Source: Prunus persica | Lineage: Eukaryota > Streptophyta > Magnoliopsida > Rosales > Rosaceae | DNA: 64,000 nucleotides | NCBI RefSeq assembly: GCF_000346465.2 | Contig: NC_034014.1 | Span: 1,602,854 to 1,666,853, forward strand | Direction: 5' to 3' | Shown here: positions 1 through 10,693 of the stretch, piece by piece | How the letters are laid out: each line of letters begins with the position of its first letter | How positions within the stretch are numbered: the first letter of the stretch is position 1 | Notes under the pieces: generated by a model | What the model was told of the DNA's origin: nothing | Database searches by the model: none | Seen by the model: only the letters and a program-made list of their open reading frames with translations | Program-made: the position numbers and the translations under genes

Positions 1-2199
1 TTTTTGGTTGTCTTGCCTATGCAACCAATGTTCATGTGGCACATAAATTCACTCCTCGTGTTATTCCCTCTATTTTCCTTGATTATCCTCTTGGTCAAAA
101 AGCCTTCAAACTTTATGATATTGAGTCTCACAAAATTTTCACGAGTCGTGATGTTATATTCCATGAAAATATTTTTCCCTATCAACATTTCTTTTCTCTT
201 TCTCTCTTCAATTTCAGTATCTTCTTCCTCATCTAACCTGGACAATTTTTTTCTTCTCCAGCCGCTACTCCACATTGGTCGTCCATCACCAGCCCAATCT
301 CACCACCCTCCATCGTTGAACTTGATGCACCTGGTCTCATGCCTTCGCCCCTATCCGCTCCAACAGTCGGGCCTAATGCACATGACTCCATGCCATTATC
401 TCTATCACCCGCACCTGCACCCAGTCCATCCACAACTAGTTCACCTGCACCCACACCTGGACCACCACCTCTCCCCAGATCTGACCATCTATGTGTGCCC
501 TTAGTTCGTTTACGTGACTACATCTGGAATCAGGTCATGTTGCTCATTTCTGATCAATTGTATTCTTTGGTGCCGGGTCCTACTAAAGGTACATGTTTTC
601 CTCTCTGCATCTCCTATCATCGTTATTCTCCGAATCACCTTTCTTTCATTTCACAAGTCAGTAAAATGGTTAAACCCAGTTCTTATGAGGAAGCCACTTC
701 TCACTCTCATTAGTAGGAAGCCATGCAATCTGAATTACCCCCTTATACAATAATCACACTTGGAGTCTTCTGCGTTACCAGATGGAAAGAAGCCCATTGG
801 TTGTCGATGGGTGTATAAAATTAAGCTCAAATTCGATGGGTTTGTCAAACGGTATAAAGCCCGTTTGGTTGCTAAAGGTTTTACTCAAATGGAAGGTGTT
901 GATTATCATACACTTTTTCTCCTTTTGCAAAGATGCCTACAGTTCGCTATTTACTTGCTCTTGCCACCACACGTAATTGGCCTCTCCATCAGCTTGACGT
1001 CAAGAATGCCTTTCTTCATGGTGATCTCCATGAGGAAATCTACATGACCTCTCCTGGTCTTCTGCGACAGGGGGATAACTTGGTTTGTTGCCTTCATAAA
1101 TCTCTTTATGGTTCAAAGCAAGCTTCTCGTCAATGGTTTGCTAAGGTTTCACAGGCCTTTTGTTCCACTGATTACGTTCAGTCTAAAGTTGACTATTCGT
1201 TATTTACTCGCAATAAGGGGCAATCTTTCACAACATTATTGATTTATGTTGATGACACTATAATTACAGGCAATGATCCTACATCTATCTAGGCACTCAA
1301 GGATTTTTTTGCATAGTTATTTTCGTATTAAAGATCTTGGAGATTTGAAATATTTCCTGGGGATTGAGGTATCAAGATTAAAGAAAGGTATTTTCTTATC
1401 TCAGTGCAAGTATGCATTGGAAATTTTGAAGGATGCAGAGCTCCTAGGTGTTGCACCTGTTGATTTTCCTATGGAAAAATGTCTTAAGCTTTCTGATGAG
1501 GGTGAATTGCTTAAATACCCAGCTCACTATAGAAGACTTGTTGGTCGTTTGATTTATCTGACCACCATGATGCCAAATATTACTTGCTATGTTCATGTCT
1601 TAAGCAGGTTTATGCATGCCCCACGTAAACCTGAGATAGAGACCGCATTCGCATTCTTCGTTATTTGAAGAACACGCAAGGTCAAAGGGTATTGTTGTCT
1701 TCTCAAAGTGACTTGACTTTTTTGTGCATTCTGTGATTTTGATTGGGCAGGTTGTCATAATACTAGAAGGTCTACTACAACATATTGTGTGTTTATGGGA
1801 TCTTCTTTAATTTCATGGAAGTCGAAGCGACAGAAAACTGTATCTTTGTCTTCAGCAAAAGCCGAATATAGATCTATGGCAGCGGCACATTGTGAGTTAT
1901 CTTGGCTTTGATCTATTCTCAAGGATTTGCACATCCTTCATCGCCAATATGATTTGTAGTATTGTGACAACAAGGCAACTTTACATATTGCCGCTAACCC
2001 AGTATTTCATGAGAGAACAAGACATACTGAAATGGATTGCCATTTTATTTGGGATAAAATTTAGGAAGGTTTGATTGCTACACGACATGTGAGTTCATCC
2101 TCTCAGTTGGCCGATATTCTTACCAAAGCATTGGGAAAAAAAGAATTCAACAATCTTGTTTGCAAGTTGAGAGTTCTTGATATCCGTTCTCCAGTTTGA
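1..2199 (+). pseudogene. copia polyprotein remnant (integrase C-terminus, RT, RNase H)
   Basis: Recognisable blocks occur in shifting frames. An integrase-tail block (FLDYPLGQKAFKLYD) lies near 93-140. The RT start has GCRWVYKIK near 800-830 and [12 protein letters not shown] near 853-890. The block [12 protein letters not shown] lies near 993-1030. The RT catalytic YVDD is at about 1245-1256, followed by LGDLKYFLGIEVS. The RNase H block with [12 protein letters not shown] lies near 1840-1880. Several stops and frameshifts (for example the stop after about 1290 and a frame change near 930) break the reading, so it cannot encode a full protein. The family normally supplies RT/RNase H for replication of the element. 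Confidence 0.88.
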
Positions 2200-2206
2200 G
2201 GGGGAG

Positions 2207-2370
2207 TGTTAGGAAATCAATTAGTATCAATCCTGTTGTAATTAGGATTTTACTTTCCTAGTTAGTCTCGTAGGTTACAGGATTCGTTTCCTTGTACATT
2301 AATATACTCTTGTATAAATCAATTGTACCTATCAATGAAAAGATCATTCTAGTGAAATATGAAATTCACA
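2207..2370 (+). repeat. 3' LTR of the copia remnant
   Basis: It starts TGTTAGGAAATC directly after the polypurine tract GAGGGGGAG and carries a TATA-like and a CTTGTATAAATC stretch near 2311-2322. The likely end is ...GAAATTCACA at 2370, giving about 164 bp with TG...CA ends. The right end is inferred, because no partner LTR is visible for comparison. Confidence 0.7.
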
Positions 2371-2769
2371 AAATGTCATGGAAGTCATATGACGTAAACT
2401 TGTGTGTGTATTAAATGTCATAGCCTTCAACTTTTTACAACGTTCTTTCTAACTATCTCCTTTGGTTTAGTGGAGTTGTCTCCACTTTTTTGGGATGTCT
2501 CAGTTTCGACAATGACATATATTTTCAGAATAAGTTGAGTAGACTCAACGAAAAATCTATTAATTTGATGCACTAATCTTTTTGAGGTAAAACTGCACGT
2601 ATTAGAGATTGTATGGTTACAACAATTGGTCGAAAGAAGCTCTCACCAGAGTATCTTATTTACGAGTTAATATTCTTGAAATTCTTCAAAACCTGACATT
2701 AATTTATGGTTTTATACTAGTGCAAATGAAGATGTGTTGAATAAATGATGATTGTTTGAATCAACAGAC
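2371..2769. other. non-coding stretch between copia LTR and GH1 exon 2
   Basis: About 400 bp with no convincing reading frame on either strand. It should contain intron 2 (minus strand) of the beta-glucosidase gene, starting with a GT donor at 2768-2769. I looked for the short GH1 exon 3 (its usual motif is rich in S-N-G-D-V-A) and did not see it here. Confidence 0.5.
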
Positions 2770-3832
2770 CTGGATGGTTGTGGGTGAAGGTATCCCATAT
2801 ACTTGGTCCTCTACCATCTAGCTTTGCAGCACCTTCCAACTGAAATATTGTACACACATATATAAGACGATATATATATATATAGGGGGCGGATCCGTGG
2901 CACTATATTTTTGACACAAGTTTTGACACAAATTTTCAACCATTAGATTAGAATGGATTGAATGGCTGAGATTATGTTTCATTAATTACTTAAATTAAAT
3001 TAAATCTCTAATGCCAAGTAAATTTCATTTTTATTTATTAATTATGATAATCCCGAAAATCACTCAATTATCTTTCCCCTTTTTGTTTTCTTATCATGAT
3101 CTTCTCAATTAATAACCTGCGAAACCTCACCATTACCTTCCCCTTGCCATTGTCATCTACACCAACCGAGCATTCTTCCACGACATAGAAAATTTGTCTC
3201 AAGCTACCAATATTGAAGAGAAAATAAGATACTAATATTTAAAAGAAAAGGCCCAAATTTGTTGCAATATTTCTTCTCCACCGTTTGGTTGATCTAACTC
3301 TCTTTCTCTCTCTCTCTGTTTTTTTTCTAACATCTTAATGGCTTACAAGCTTTTATTCATTATGATTAATAGTAACATTAAAAAATATATGGCAAAAGAC
3401 AGTTTGCTGTTCAGTTCATTGTGTGTGTGTGGATGGGGTGTTATCCCCAAGCCTTTACTTCGAGAGTCATAATCTATGTATAACTGTAACAATCCAAAAA
3501 CTAAGCAGTTAAAAAAAGCAAAACACAAAGTTAGGGATAGAGAAGAAAAAGAATCAGAAACCTGTAAAGCTTTTAGAAGAAAGAGGAGGAGGATGGGAAA
3601 GTCATTAAATGAAGAATTCTAGAGGATACGAAATAGGAAGATTTTATAAAACATTGATTGACAATAGAGAAATAAGAAAGAGAAAGTCAATTAATAATTA
3701 TTTTTAATACATATTTTTCTTTAAAATATATAATTAGTTTAGTTAATCTTAGCCAACAATCCATTCTAATCTAATGGTTGAAAATTTGTGTCAAAACTTG
3801 TGTCAAAAACATAGTGCCACGGATCCTCCCCC

Positions 3833-3863
<31 letters not shown>

Positions 3864-4962
3864 CAGTCCCCTTCTATTGAGGGATCCCTCAAATAATTTT
3901 ATTTGAGGGACGCCCTTTAGGGTACCCTATAATTTTTTTCCCAATGATCCAAACCATCTATTTTTTAGGTTTTCATTCATAGATCATCCTTACAAAAAAT
4001 TAGACAAATTGGAAACCGTTTCGACATCCAATTGTGTCTTACAAAATCAATGAACACGGTGCTTCAAGAAAATGCTAAAATTTCAATAACTTAATTGAGT
4101 GGTCAAATGATATCGGATTCAAGTGATTTTTTGTATATATGATCTTTGAATGAGTATCTACAAAATAGAAGGTTTGGATTAGTAAAATACAATCCGGAGT
4201 GGGGCCTACAAGGGGTGTCCCTCAATGGAAGCTATATATATATATATATATATATACAGTCCCCTTCTATTGAGGGATCCCTCAAATAATTTTATTTGAG
4301 GGACACCCTTTAGGGTCCCCTACGAATTTTTTTTCAACGATCGAAACCATCTATTTTTTAAGTCTATATTCATAGATCATCCTTGAAAAAAATTAGACAA
4401 ATCGGAAACTGTTTCGATATCCAATTGTGTCCTACAAAATCAATGAACATGGTGCTTCAAGAAAGTACTAAAATTTCAATAATTCAATTGATTGGTCAAA
4501 TGATATCGGATTCAAGTGATTTTTTGTAGAGATGATCTTTGAATGAGTATTTATAAAAGAGACGGTTTGGATTAGTGAAATACAATACAGAGTGGGCCCT
4601 ACAATGGTATCCCTCAAATAAGCTAATTTGAGGGATCCCTCAATGGAAGATGCCAATATTCATGCATGGATTATGCTAACTGATCGGATTACATTAAACC
4701 TAAGTAACTATAGGAAACACAAAATAAAACAAATTTAAAGACTGCGTATGTAATTAATTAAGCCCCAAATTAAGAGACTGACTTGATAAGATGCAGTAGC
4801 TGTGCCAAATGTGAACCCAGGTACAAGAGAATCGAAATCGGTCCGGTTGAGAGTTGCACAAACAATGGGTCGATCTGTCTTGGAAGCACTGGTATTTGCC
4901 AATGCAAAGCCAAGGAGAAGCAGCAGCACACACAAGAGCAAAGAGCGCAACTGCATTGCCAT
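2770..4962 (-). CDS. GH1 beta-glucosidase, exons 1 and 2 only (5' part of gene)
   Basis: Exon 1 is 4783-4962: 60 codons starting [17 protein letters not shown], a clear signal peptide of about 22 residues, and ending [12 protein letters not shown], the N-terminal signature of glycoside hydrolase family 1. It stops at a GT donor (CAA|GTCAGT). Exon 2 is 2770-2839, preceded by a TTTCAG acceptor: [20 protein letters not shown] then NHP, again a GH1 hallmark, ending in phase 1 before GT. Phases of both exons agree with the usual plant GH1 gene structure. The roughly 1.9-kb intron is swollen by three transposon-type insertions. Exons 3 onward (with the acid/base and nucleophile glutamates) are not in the window. 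They are either left of the copia element or lost, so function is undecided. GH1 enzymes hydrolyse beta-glucosides in the secretory pathway or vacuole. The leader resembles Prunus cyanogenic-glucoside hydrolases from memory. Confidence 0.85.
2885..3832. mobile_element. non-autonomous TIR DNA transposon, 948 bp (Mutator-like?)
   Basis: Terminal inverted repeats of about 90 bp (2885-2974 and 3744-3832) begin GGGGG(C/A)GGATCCGTGGCACTA and match almost base for base, including the repeated phrases TTTTGACACAA and AACCATTAGATTAGAATGG. The interior has no transposase-like frame. The flanks are (TA)n on both sides, so ATATATATA could be a 9-bp target duplication but is uninformative there. Long TIRs and a possible 9-bp duplication suggest a Mutator-like non-autonomous element. 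It sits in intron 1 of the GH1 gene. Confidence 0.8.
3864..4231. mobile_element. MITE copy 1 (TIR CAGTCCCCTTCTATTGAGGG)
   Basis: It starts CAGTCCCCTTCTATTGAGGG and ends GTCCCTCAATGGAAG, which is the inverted terminus. The interior shows no coding frame. It is closely similar along its length to the neighbouring copy at 4257-4650 and is separated from it by a (TA)n run. Both ends contain GAGGGATCCCTC-type palindromic text. Confidence 0.7.
4257..4650. mobile_element. MITE copy 2, tandem with copy 1
   Basis: Same start (CAGTCCCCTTCTATTGAGGG) and a fuller right terminus (TTTGAGGGATCCCTCAATGG, ending near 4650), giving terminal inverted repeats of roughly 45 bp. It retains a right-end segment that copy 1 lacks. 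(TA)n lies on its left, and unique sequence starts at TGCCAATATT on its right. Confidence 0.7.
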
Positions 4963-5009
4963 AACTAAGTCTAAGTGGAGGATTGGGTCTTCCTGCTATA
5001 TTGCATGGG

Positions 5010-5020
5010 CTTTATATAGA
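5010..5020 (-). promoter_or_regulatory. TATA box of the beta-glucosidase gene
   Basis: The minus strand reads TCTATATAAAG about 50 bp upstream of the ATG at 4962. That spacing would give a short 5'UTR of roughly 15-25 nt. It is the only good TATA motif near this start. Confidence 0.6.
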
Positions 5021-5041
5021 GGGACTAGGTACCTACTACTA

Positions 5042-5115
5042 CACGTGAAAATAGTAAATCAACAACGGTTTCCTCTTTTTTTTTGGTTAACACAAAACAT
5101 ACAACACGTGACGTC
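5042..5115. promoter_or_regulatory. two G-boxes (CACGTG) plus TGACGTC upstream of beta-glucosidase
   Basis: CACGTG occurs at 5042-5047 and 5105-5110. The second overlaps TGACGTC (5109-5115). They lie 80-150 bp upstream of the ATG, where bZIP/bHLH-bound ABRE or G-box elements are commonly active in plants. Binding is inferred only. Confidence 0.45.
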
Positions 5116-5116
5116 C

Positions 5117-8100
5117 ATCTAAAAGATGAAGCAAATGTAGTGTAAATGAGTGGGTCATATACTTGATTTGGAAAGATTGATAAGGGCAAGTAGCTAAACA
5201 AGGCTAGTCTTTGGATAAGATTGTTTGGTGGTGGTTGTTTTGGGGAAATCTATCCAGGGATGGATGGGATTGTTCTGGAAAAGGTAAATAAATAAAAATA
5301 TTATATAAAATAAAAAGAGTTAGGGTAGCAACGCACATCATGATATTAGTCGATATCAGACTGTAATTTGTTTGCAAAGATAAATGACTGATTATATATA
5401 TGCAGTGAGCTAAGTGTTTTCCATCTAATACTTATGCACTTATGTTATTACAGACAGGCAGGGACCAGTTTTTTTGAAAGTTTCCCCTACCTATATATCC
5501 CAGCCAGCCCAGTCTTGAATTTTTTTTTTAATTGCAGAGACAGCTGCAAGAAGATGATGCGAAGAAGATGGGTTCAGCGAACAAGAAGTAGTAAACACTA
5601 ACACAGGTCCCACTAAACAATGACAACAAGACAGGTCCCACTAAACAGGGACATTGCTTGGGTCATATCAGGGGAGCCCCACACCACACATTTTCTTTCA
5701 TGCGTTATTTTTTATTTTTTATTGTTTTTGTGGGAATCTGTGTCGTATCGATCCCTCTTGTAACTCCAGCTTTAGTACTCATTGGAAATCTGTGTCGTAT
5801 GTATTATTTTCTTCAATTTGTCTTTGAGTTGGGGGAAACAAAGAGAATCGAGAGATTTCAGGATTTAACTAGTACATGCCAGTATATATAATATATCTAA
5901 CTAATAAAACTAATGTTTTAATTCAATAATAATTAATATAAATTGTTTATACCATATCTGATTAAGTAACTATAAGCAACTCTAAGCAAGACAAAGGGTC
6001 CCACATTAGAATATTACAAGAAGTGAAGACCCATTTTCATTTATAAAAAAGACTACTCTCCACTACTTAGGACAGGATCCTTAGGCTGGGCTTGATCCTT
6101 AGTCATGGACTTCTCCGTTCTTCCTTTTATATTTGGGCTCAACCCCTAGTACAAATATAAATACACATTATTATAAGAATGAGAATATACTTATCTTTGG
6201 ACGCAACTCATTCATTAAGGATAAATTACATGTATCTTGTCTTCTGTATATTTATCGATTGCCCAAATCTTCACACACATGATTGAAGGTTCTCACTTTC
6301 ACCCATCACCTATCACACCTCATCTCTAAATTAAACTCAATCTTGACAGTCCATTTTGAAGCATTAACATAAATTAATAAAATATATTATTTTAATTATC
6401 ACATTATTTCCGTACTAGATAGGAAAAATTAACTTAAAAGTTAGCTCTAGTAATTTTAAAATTCTGAGTCCGTACCTAATTACAGGCATTCTTCTGTATT
6501 GATATTAGGTTATACTCTAATTCCATGACATGTTGATGATATTTGTATGCCGTGACTTGGGCGAGTTTTAATTGAGTCAGGTCGAATGAATGGAAATAAA
6601 GATTTAAAAATGAAAAAAGAAGTAGCTAAACCCCACCGCCAGCCATACCCACACGTAGACTCACGGGGACCCCCATCCCCCGCCTATCATCTTCCCACAC
6701 CCACACGTCCTCTCACTGTGAGCCCCCACCCCCTAAAGTCATGAGACGACCAAAATAAAGAAGCTGTGTTTTTATGTTTGAATGAAGGCATTTGTATTTT
6801 TAAACCCACTTAATTAAAACCCATATTTGATCAGTCTACGTTTCTCCATTTTTCTTAACCCAATGGGCTTCGATCAGGTTGGTTCACAAGTCCAAGTCAC
6901 ACTGACCCAACTCACAATTCTTACATTTCGTGAGTCATTCTATAGTTCGGGTCTTATAGATCATATCTCTTAATCATTGAATCAAACTAATCAATTTTAT
7001 CCAACGTTTAAGAAATAGAACCTCATCTCCCTCAATCGAATTCTGACTCATTTCATCATTGGTGATAAATTTTGTATCCTCAAAGTCAAAACATTTGCTT
7101 TGTTATTTCAACAAAAAACAAAAACAAAAAAACAAAAGTACCTTGTCCCGTGAAGCTGTGAAAGGATCATTAATTTTATTGTCCTTTTCAGAGGAGGCAA
7201 TTTTTATTTTCTTTCTAATAGCAAGCTGTCCATTTTCTTTCTGCACAAATAAATAGTTGCGGAAAGCTCAACCTATGAAGGAGCTGCCAGCAATTGGTAA
7301 ACAGTAAAACTAACTTTTCAAGGGTTCCAGTTTTGAAGGTGATAACCCAAATGGACCTCCAATTGGCAAAAAAAAAAATAATAATAAGGGATTGGCTTAA
7401 ATAATCGAACTAGTGGTTTTATTTTATTTTTATTTTTTCCTGCACAAGCTTTTGAGACATTGTGCATTTTATTAGAAAACCTTGATGGAAAATAGTTGAA
7501 ACAGAGATATGTACCCAGCTTGAATAGGAATCTCAAATCTCACTCCAAAATCTCTCACATAGGCCAAAATATAAGACTGTCCAAACTGTAAACAATTGTC
7601 ATCAGACATCCAACAGTGCTTGCAGTCATATATAGCCATGTACACAGACTAGCTTCAAAGCCCAGCCTTTTCAGATGGTGTAGGCTGAGGGCAAATTACA
7701 CAGCAGAACCAACCTATTTTTGTTTTCCTCCTTTCCTGGGTTATAACATCATTCTTTACTAACAGTGCTTCAATTGAATGACAACTAATAAAATGAATCA
7801 GGATTATCACTAGAATCAGTACATCATCGGTTCAACATATAAATTTCACTCGTTAAATTGTATGCGTCCCCTTGAGTGAAACAGTTACCTGCTCAAGTGC
7901 TGCGTAGCTATACAACACTACTTGAAACCAATGTGTGGTTCTATTCAACGTTTTCAAGCCAGTGCAAAACCTTTAACAAGGATTCCGAAAGTAATCCTTT
8001 GGTCTCCTAGTAAACAAATCAGGCTCTTATAACATGCATTGCATACCTTAAACTATTTCACATAAAAAATGAAGCATGCATCAACTGTGTGCTACAGCAT

Positions 8101-10279
8101 ATCAGCTTTTGGAGTAGAAAAGTCCACAATCATATCAGCCAAAACACCCCAGATCATTTTCACAAGTGCATGGGTTAGGCACCCTCAAGCATCCCAATTC
8201 TCATGAATCAAGTTCTACTTGGTATTATTGCAACATTATCGGCTTAGTTACTGATTAGTAAAATTTATATACTATAACGTTTCTACATTTTGTGTAACAA
8301 AACTTAAAACACCAAGTACAGATCAAATTACCCTGCTAACAAACAAACATATAATAGACACAGAAAAGTACTACTTTTAAAGCAAGTAGAAATTACCGAA
8401 GTTCAACTCCAAGTACTGAGTAAGAGTTCCCAGCCAAAAATCTTAAACAGACTGGCCAAGCACAGATCCAAACACAACCACGAATTCTTCAGTTGGTTAT
8501 TCACTCAATCCTTTTCCATCCATTCTTAGTTGTTTATAGTTCTAAAAGTCTTTGGCTTTCAACACCATCAACATACAGACCACGTTCTTCTCAAGTTGTT
8601 AAAACCGTTTCAAAGAAGATAAGAGTAAATGTTACAAAATACTGTCAAAATTTTAGATATCAATACAGAAATTATATGCCATGTATTAATCACCATGCTC
8701 TTATCTATAACCTCACCTCAAGGCTCGCAAAGAACAACATACCTCCAAATCTATAGCAAAAGATCTGGCCCTAACTAACCGGTGGAAACTCATAGCTAAT
8801 CTTCCAATCTAAAAAATCTTGTGCATCAAGTGTCTTAAACTTAGTTTTATTTATCTTTAATTCTTTCTTTTCCATAATATGCTTCTGTTGAGATTTTTAA
8901 AAGTGAATAAACTTTCCAGTAAAAAACCATTCAACCTCTTAAAGCTTCAGAATACCAATTTTTTTATTTTCTCAATTTTGATTTGATAAAGTGGCCTCTC
9001 ATAAATATTTCCCTGTAAAAATTGCTTTCTGACTTAAATAAGAGACTCACAGAACAAGGTAATATACGGCACTAAAATCTCCAACACATATTTATATATT
9101 GCATATTTAGAAAGTGTTTGAATTCTTAATTATTTATCTTCCATTCAATGCTTCTAATGAGCCTTTTAGGAAGTAAATGAAGTTTACTTTAAATGAAAAT
9201 AAACAAGTTTGTTTACATAACTAAGCATAAATCTTTCACAGACTAACTAAGAAGTCAAAGATCCAGTATACACCCAGAAAAGTGTGCTTAAGTACCCACA
9301 CAAAATGTCATGCATGCATGCATGCAGATACATGTTTGAGGTGTGAAGTCTGGAGACAGGCAAAAAGTCATTGATGCAAAGCCCAACTATCGACCAGTGA
9401 AGGAAACAAACGCTTAGCTAAGTATAAAGGATTGTATCATGCCACAAGTTTAAATGTTACTCTGAAATCCAAGTTATATAAGACACCAGAAGTAAACGAA
9501 TTTCTTTGCAGAAGTAAGCTTAAAATCTTTTACAGACTAGCAAAGAAGGCATAGATCCAGTCTAAATCTGGAAAATGTGTGTCTAACCACGCACACAAGA
9601 TCGCATGCATGTATGCATGTATGCATGCATGCACAAGTTCGAGGTGTGAAGTCTGGAGACAGACAAAATGTGATTGATGCAAGCCCAACTTGTAACATGT
9701 CACAAGGTTAAATGGTAGTCTGACAATCCAAGAACAAGTTATATATGACACCAGAAAATAATAATTTAAAACCAAAATAAATAAGGAGAAGATGAACTCT
9801 CTTTAAGTAATACCCTGAAAAAAGTTATAGAACAGAAGCAAGAATTTTATAATTAGGGTGAAGTGAAAAGGTAATCTGCTCAGAACTGTTATTCGTGCAG
9901 AGCATAATACAAACCTTTTAGTTAAATTACCTAATATAAATCTAAATGTTATCTCATTAATTGCAAAAAAATACAGATAATACTGTGAAGATAGCAACTG
10001 GTTAAAGCCTTAAATACGTTCTGCAAATTATACAGTGCAAAGAAATAAATAGTCAAAATTTAAAATATCATAGCACCATGGAAAACTACATCCATCAGAA
10101 TGCATTCCAAATTTCACAATTCAAATCAAAAAAGGAATTATGATACGAAATTACCGAAGAAAGAACAATTAACCAGAAAATGAAGAAAAAACTAGAGATT
10201 TACTAGGTCTCACTTCCTGTCCCGAGATGTTTCTGGCGTTGTGGAAAGGAAGAAACCAGTGCAACAGGTTACCATACTC
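5117..10279. other. long intergenic region, no gene recognised
   Basis: About 5 kb of AT-rich sequence. The short frames present (up to about 90 codons) are isolated, lack family motifs and overlap homopolymer runs. I see nothing that supports a gene. Part of the right-hand portion (about 7.5-10.2 kb) may be transcribed as 3' sequence of the AT-hook gene, but I cannot place exons. It contains the imperfect tandem duplication listed separately. Confidence 0.5.
9221..9762. repeat. imperfect tandem duplication (about 0.27 kb x 2) with CATG arrays
   Basis: Segment 9221-9492 is repeated as 9512-9762. Shared landmarks in the same order are TTTCACAGACTA/TTTTACAGACTA, GATCCAGT, a run of CATG units (9309-9325 and 9603-9632), GAGGTGTGAAGTCTGGAGACAG and ATATAAGACACCAGAA/ATATATGACACCAGAA. 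Many substitutions and small gaps show it is old. Confidence 0.75.
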
Positions 10280-10693
10280 TCACTTGCATTCAACACCGGC
10301 TTCAGCAGCTCGACGGGGCTTGTTTTTCCGTCTGCTCCCATTATGCCGAAATCCATTAGACTTAGTTGAGTCATCGGTGCTTGATCGTGTCCCAATACCA
10401 TTTTCCTCCTTAACCGAATCTGACTTCTCCTTCACCTGTGAGTACCGCTTCCTCTTCTTACCATTCTCTGCCACAGAGGGGCTTTTGATCTCCTTGCTTG
10501 CAATACCAGCCTTTCCATTCTCACTATCATCTGCCTCTATTTTATCAGTTTCTTCTTCATCAATCTCATCTTTTAAGGGTTTTTGAGGCCTTCCCCTTCT
10601 CTTTTGTGCAGGTATTTTTTCTTCCTCACCACTTCCAGGATCGTCATGATTGGTGACAGTCAACCTCTTTCCCTTTCCTCTACCTCTACCCAT
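10280..10693 (-). CDS. small AT-hook nuclear protein, 137 aa
   Basis: It starts MGRGRGKGKRLTVTN and carries a canonical AT-hook, KRRGRPQKP, at residues 31-39; the R-G-R-P core binds the minor groove of AT-rich DNA. Acidic stretches follow (EEEK near 23-26, DEIDEEETDK 42-51), then basic clusters (KKRKR 79-83; RRKNKPRR 121-128). Composition is that of a small, disordered, nuclear chromatin-associated protein. The whole protein is in one exon. Just upstream of the ATG there is an acceptor-like GTGGAG, and a good donor (CCAG|GTCAGT) lies at 12091-12092 on the minus strand, so a 1.4-kb intron in the 5'UTR is likely. No transmembrane or signal sequence. The exact family name is not certain. Plants have conserved small AT-hook proteins of this type with unknown specific roles. 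Confidence 0.75.
   Translation of the reverse strand: MGRGRGKGKRLTVTNHDDPGSGEEEKIPAQKRRGRPQKPLKDEIDEEETDKIEADDSENGKAGIASKEIKSPSVAENGKKRKRYSQVKEKSDSVKEENGIGTRSSTDDSTKSNGFRHNGSRRKNKPRRAAEAGVECK

Larger units (their letters stand above)
1..2370 (+). mobile_element. Ty1/copia LTR retrotransposon, 3' part, degenerate
   Basis: The window opens inside the integrase C-terminal part of a copia polyprotein and continues through reverse transcriptase and RNase H to a polypurine tract (about 2196-2206) and a 3' LTR. The order integrase, RT, RNase H, LTR is that of Ty1/copia. The 5' LTR, gag and protease lie left of the window, so age and target duplication cannot be judged here. It lies about 400 bp beyond exon 2 of a beta-glucosidase gene on the opposite strand and may have entered one of that gene's later introns or its coding region. 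Confidence 0.88.

Noticed and set aside
7059..8756. Several 60-90-codon frames in the 5-10 kb interval
   Set aside because: Low complexity, Lys/Phe- or Leu/Phe-rich, no motif, no supporting splice or promoter context.
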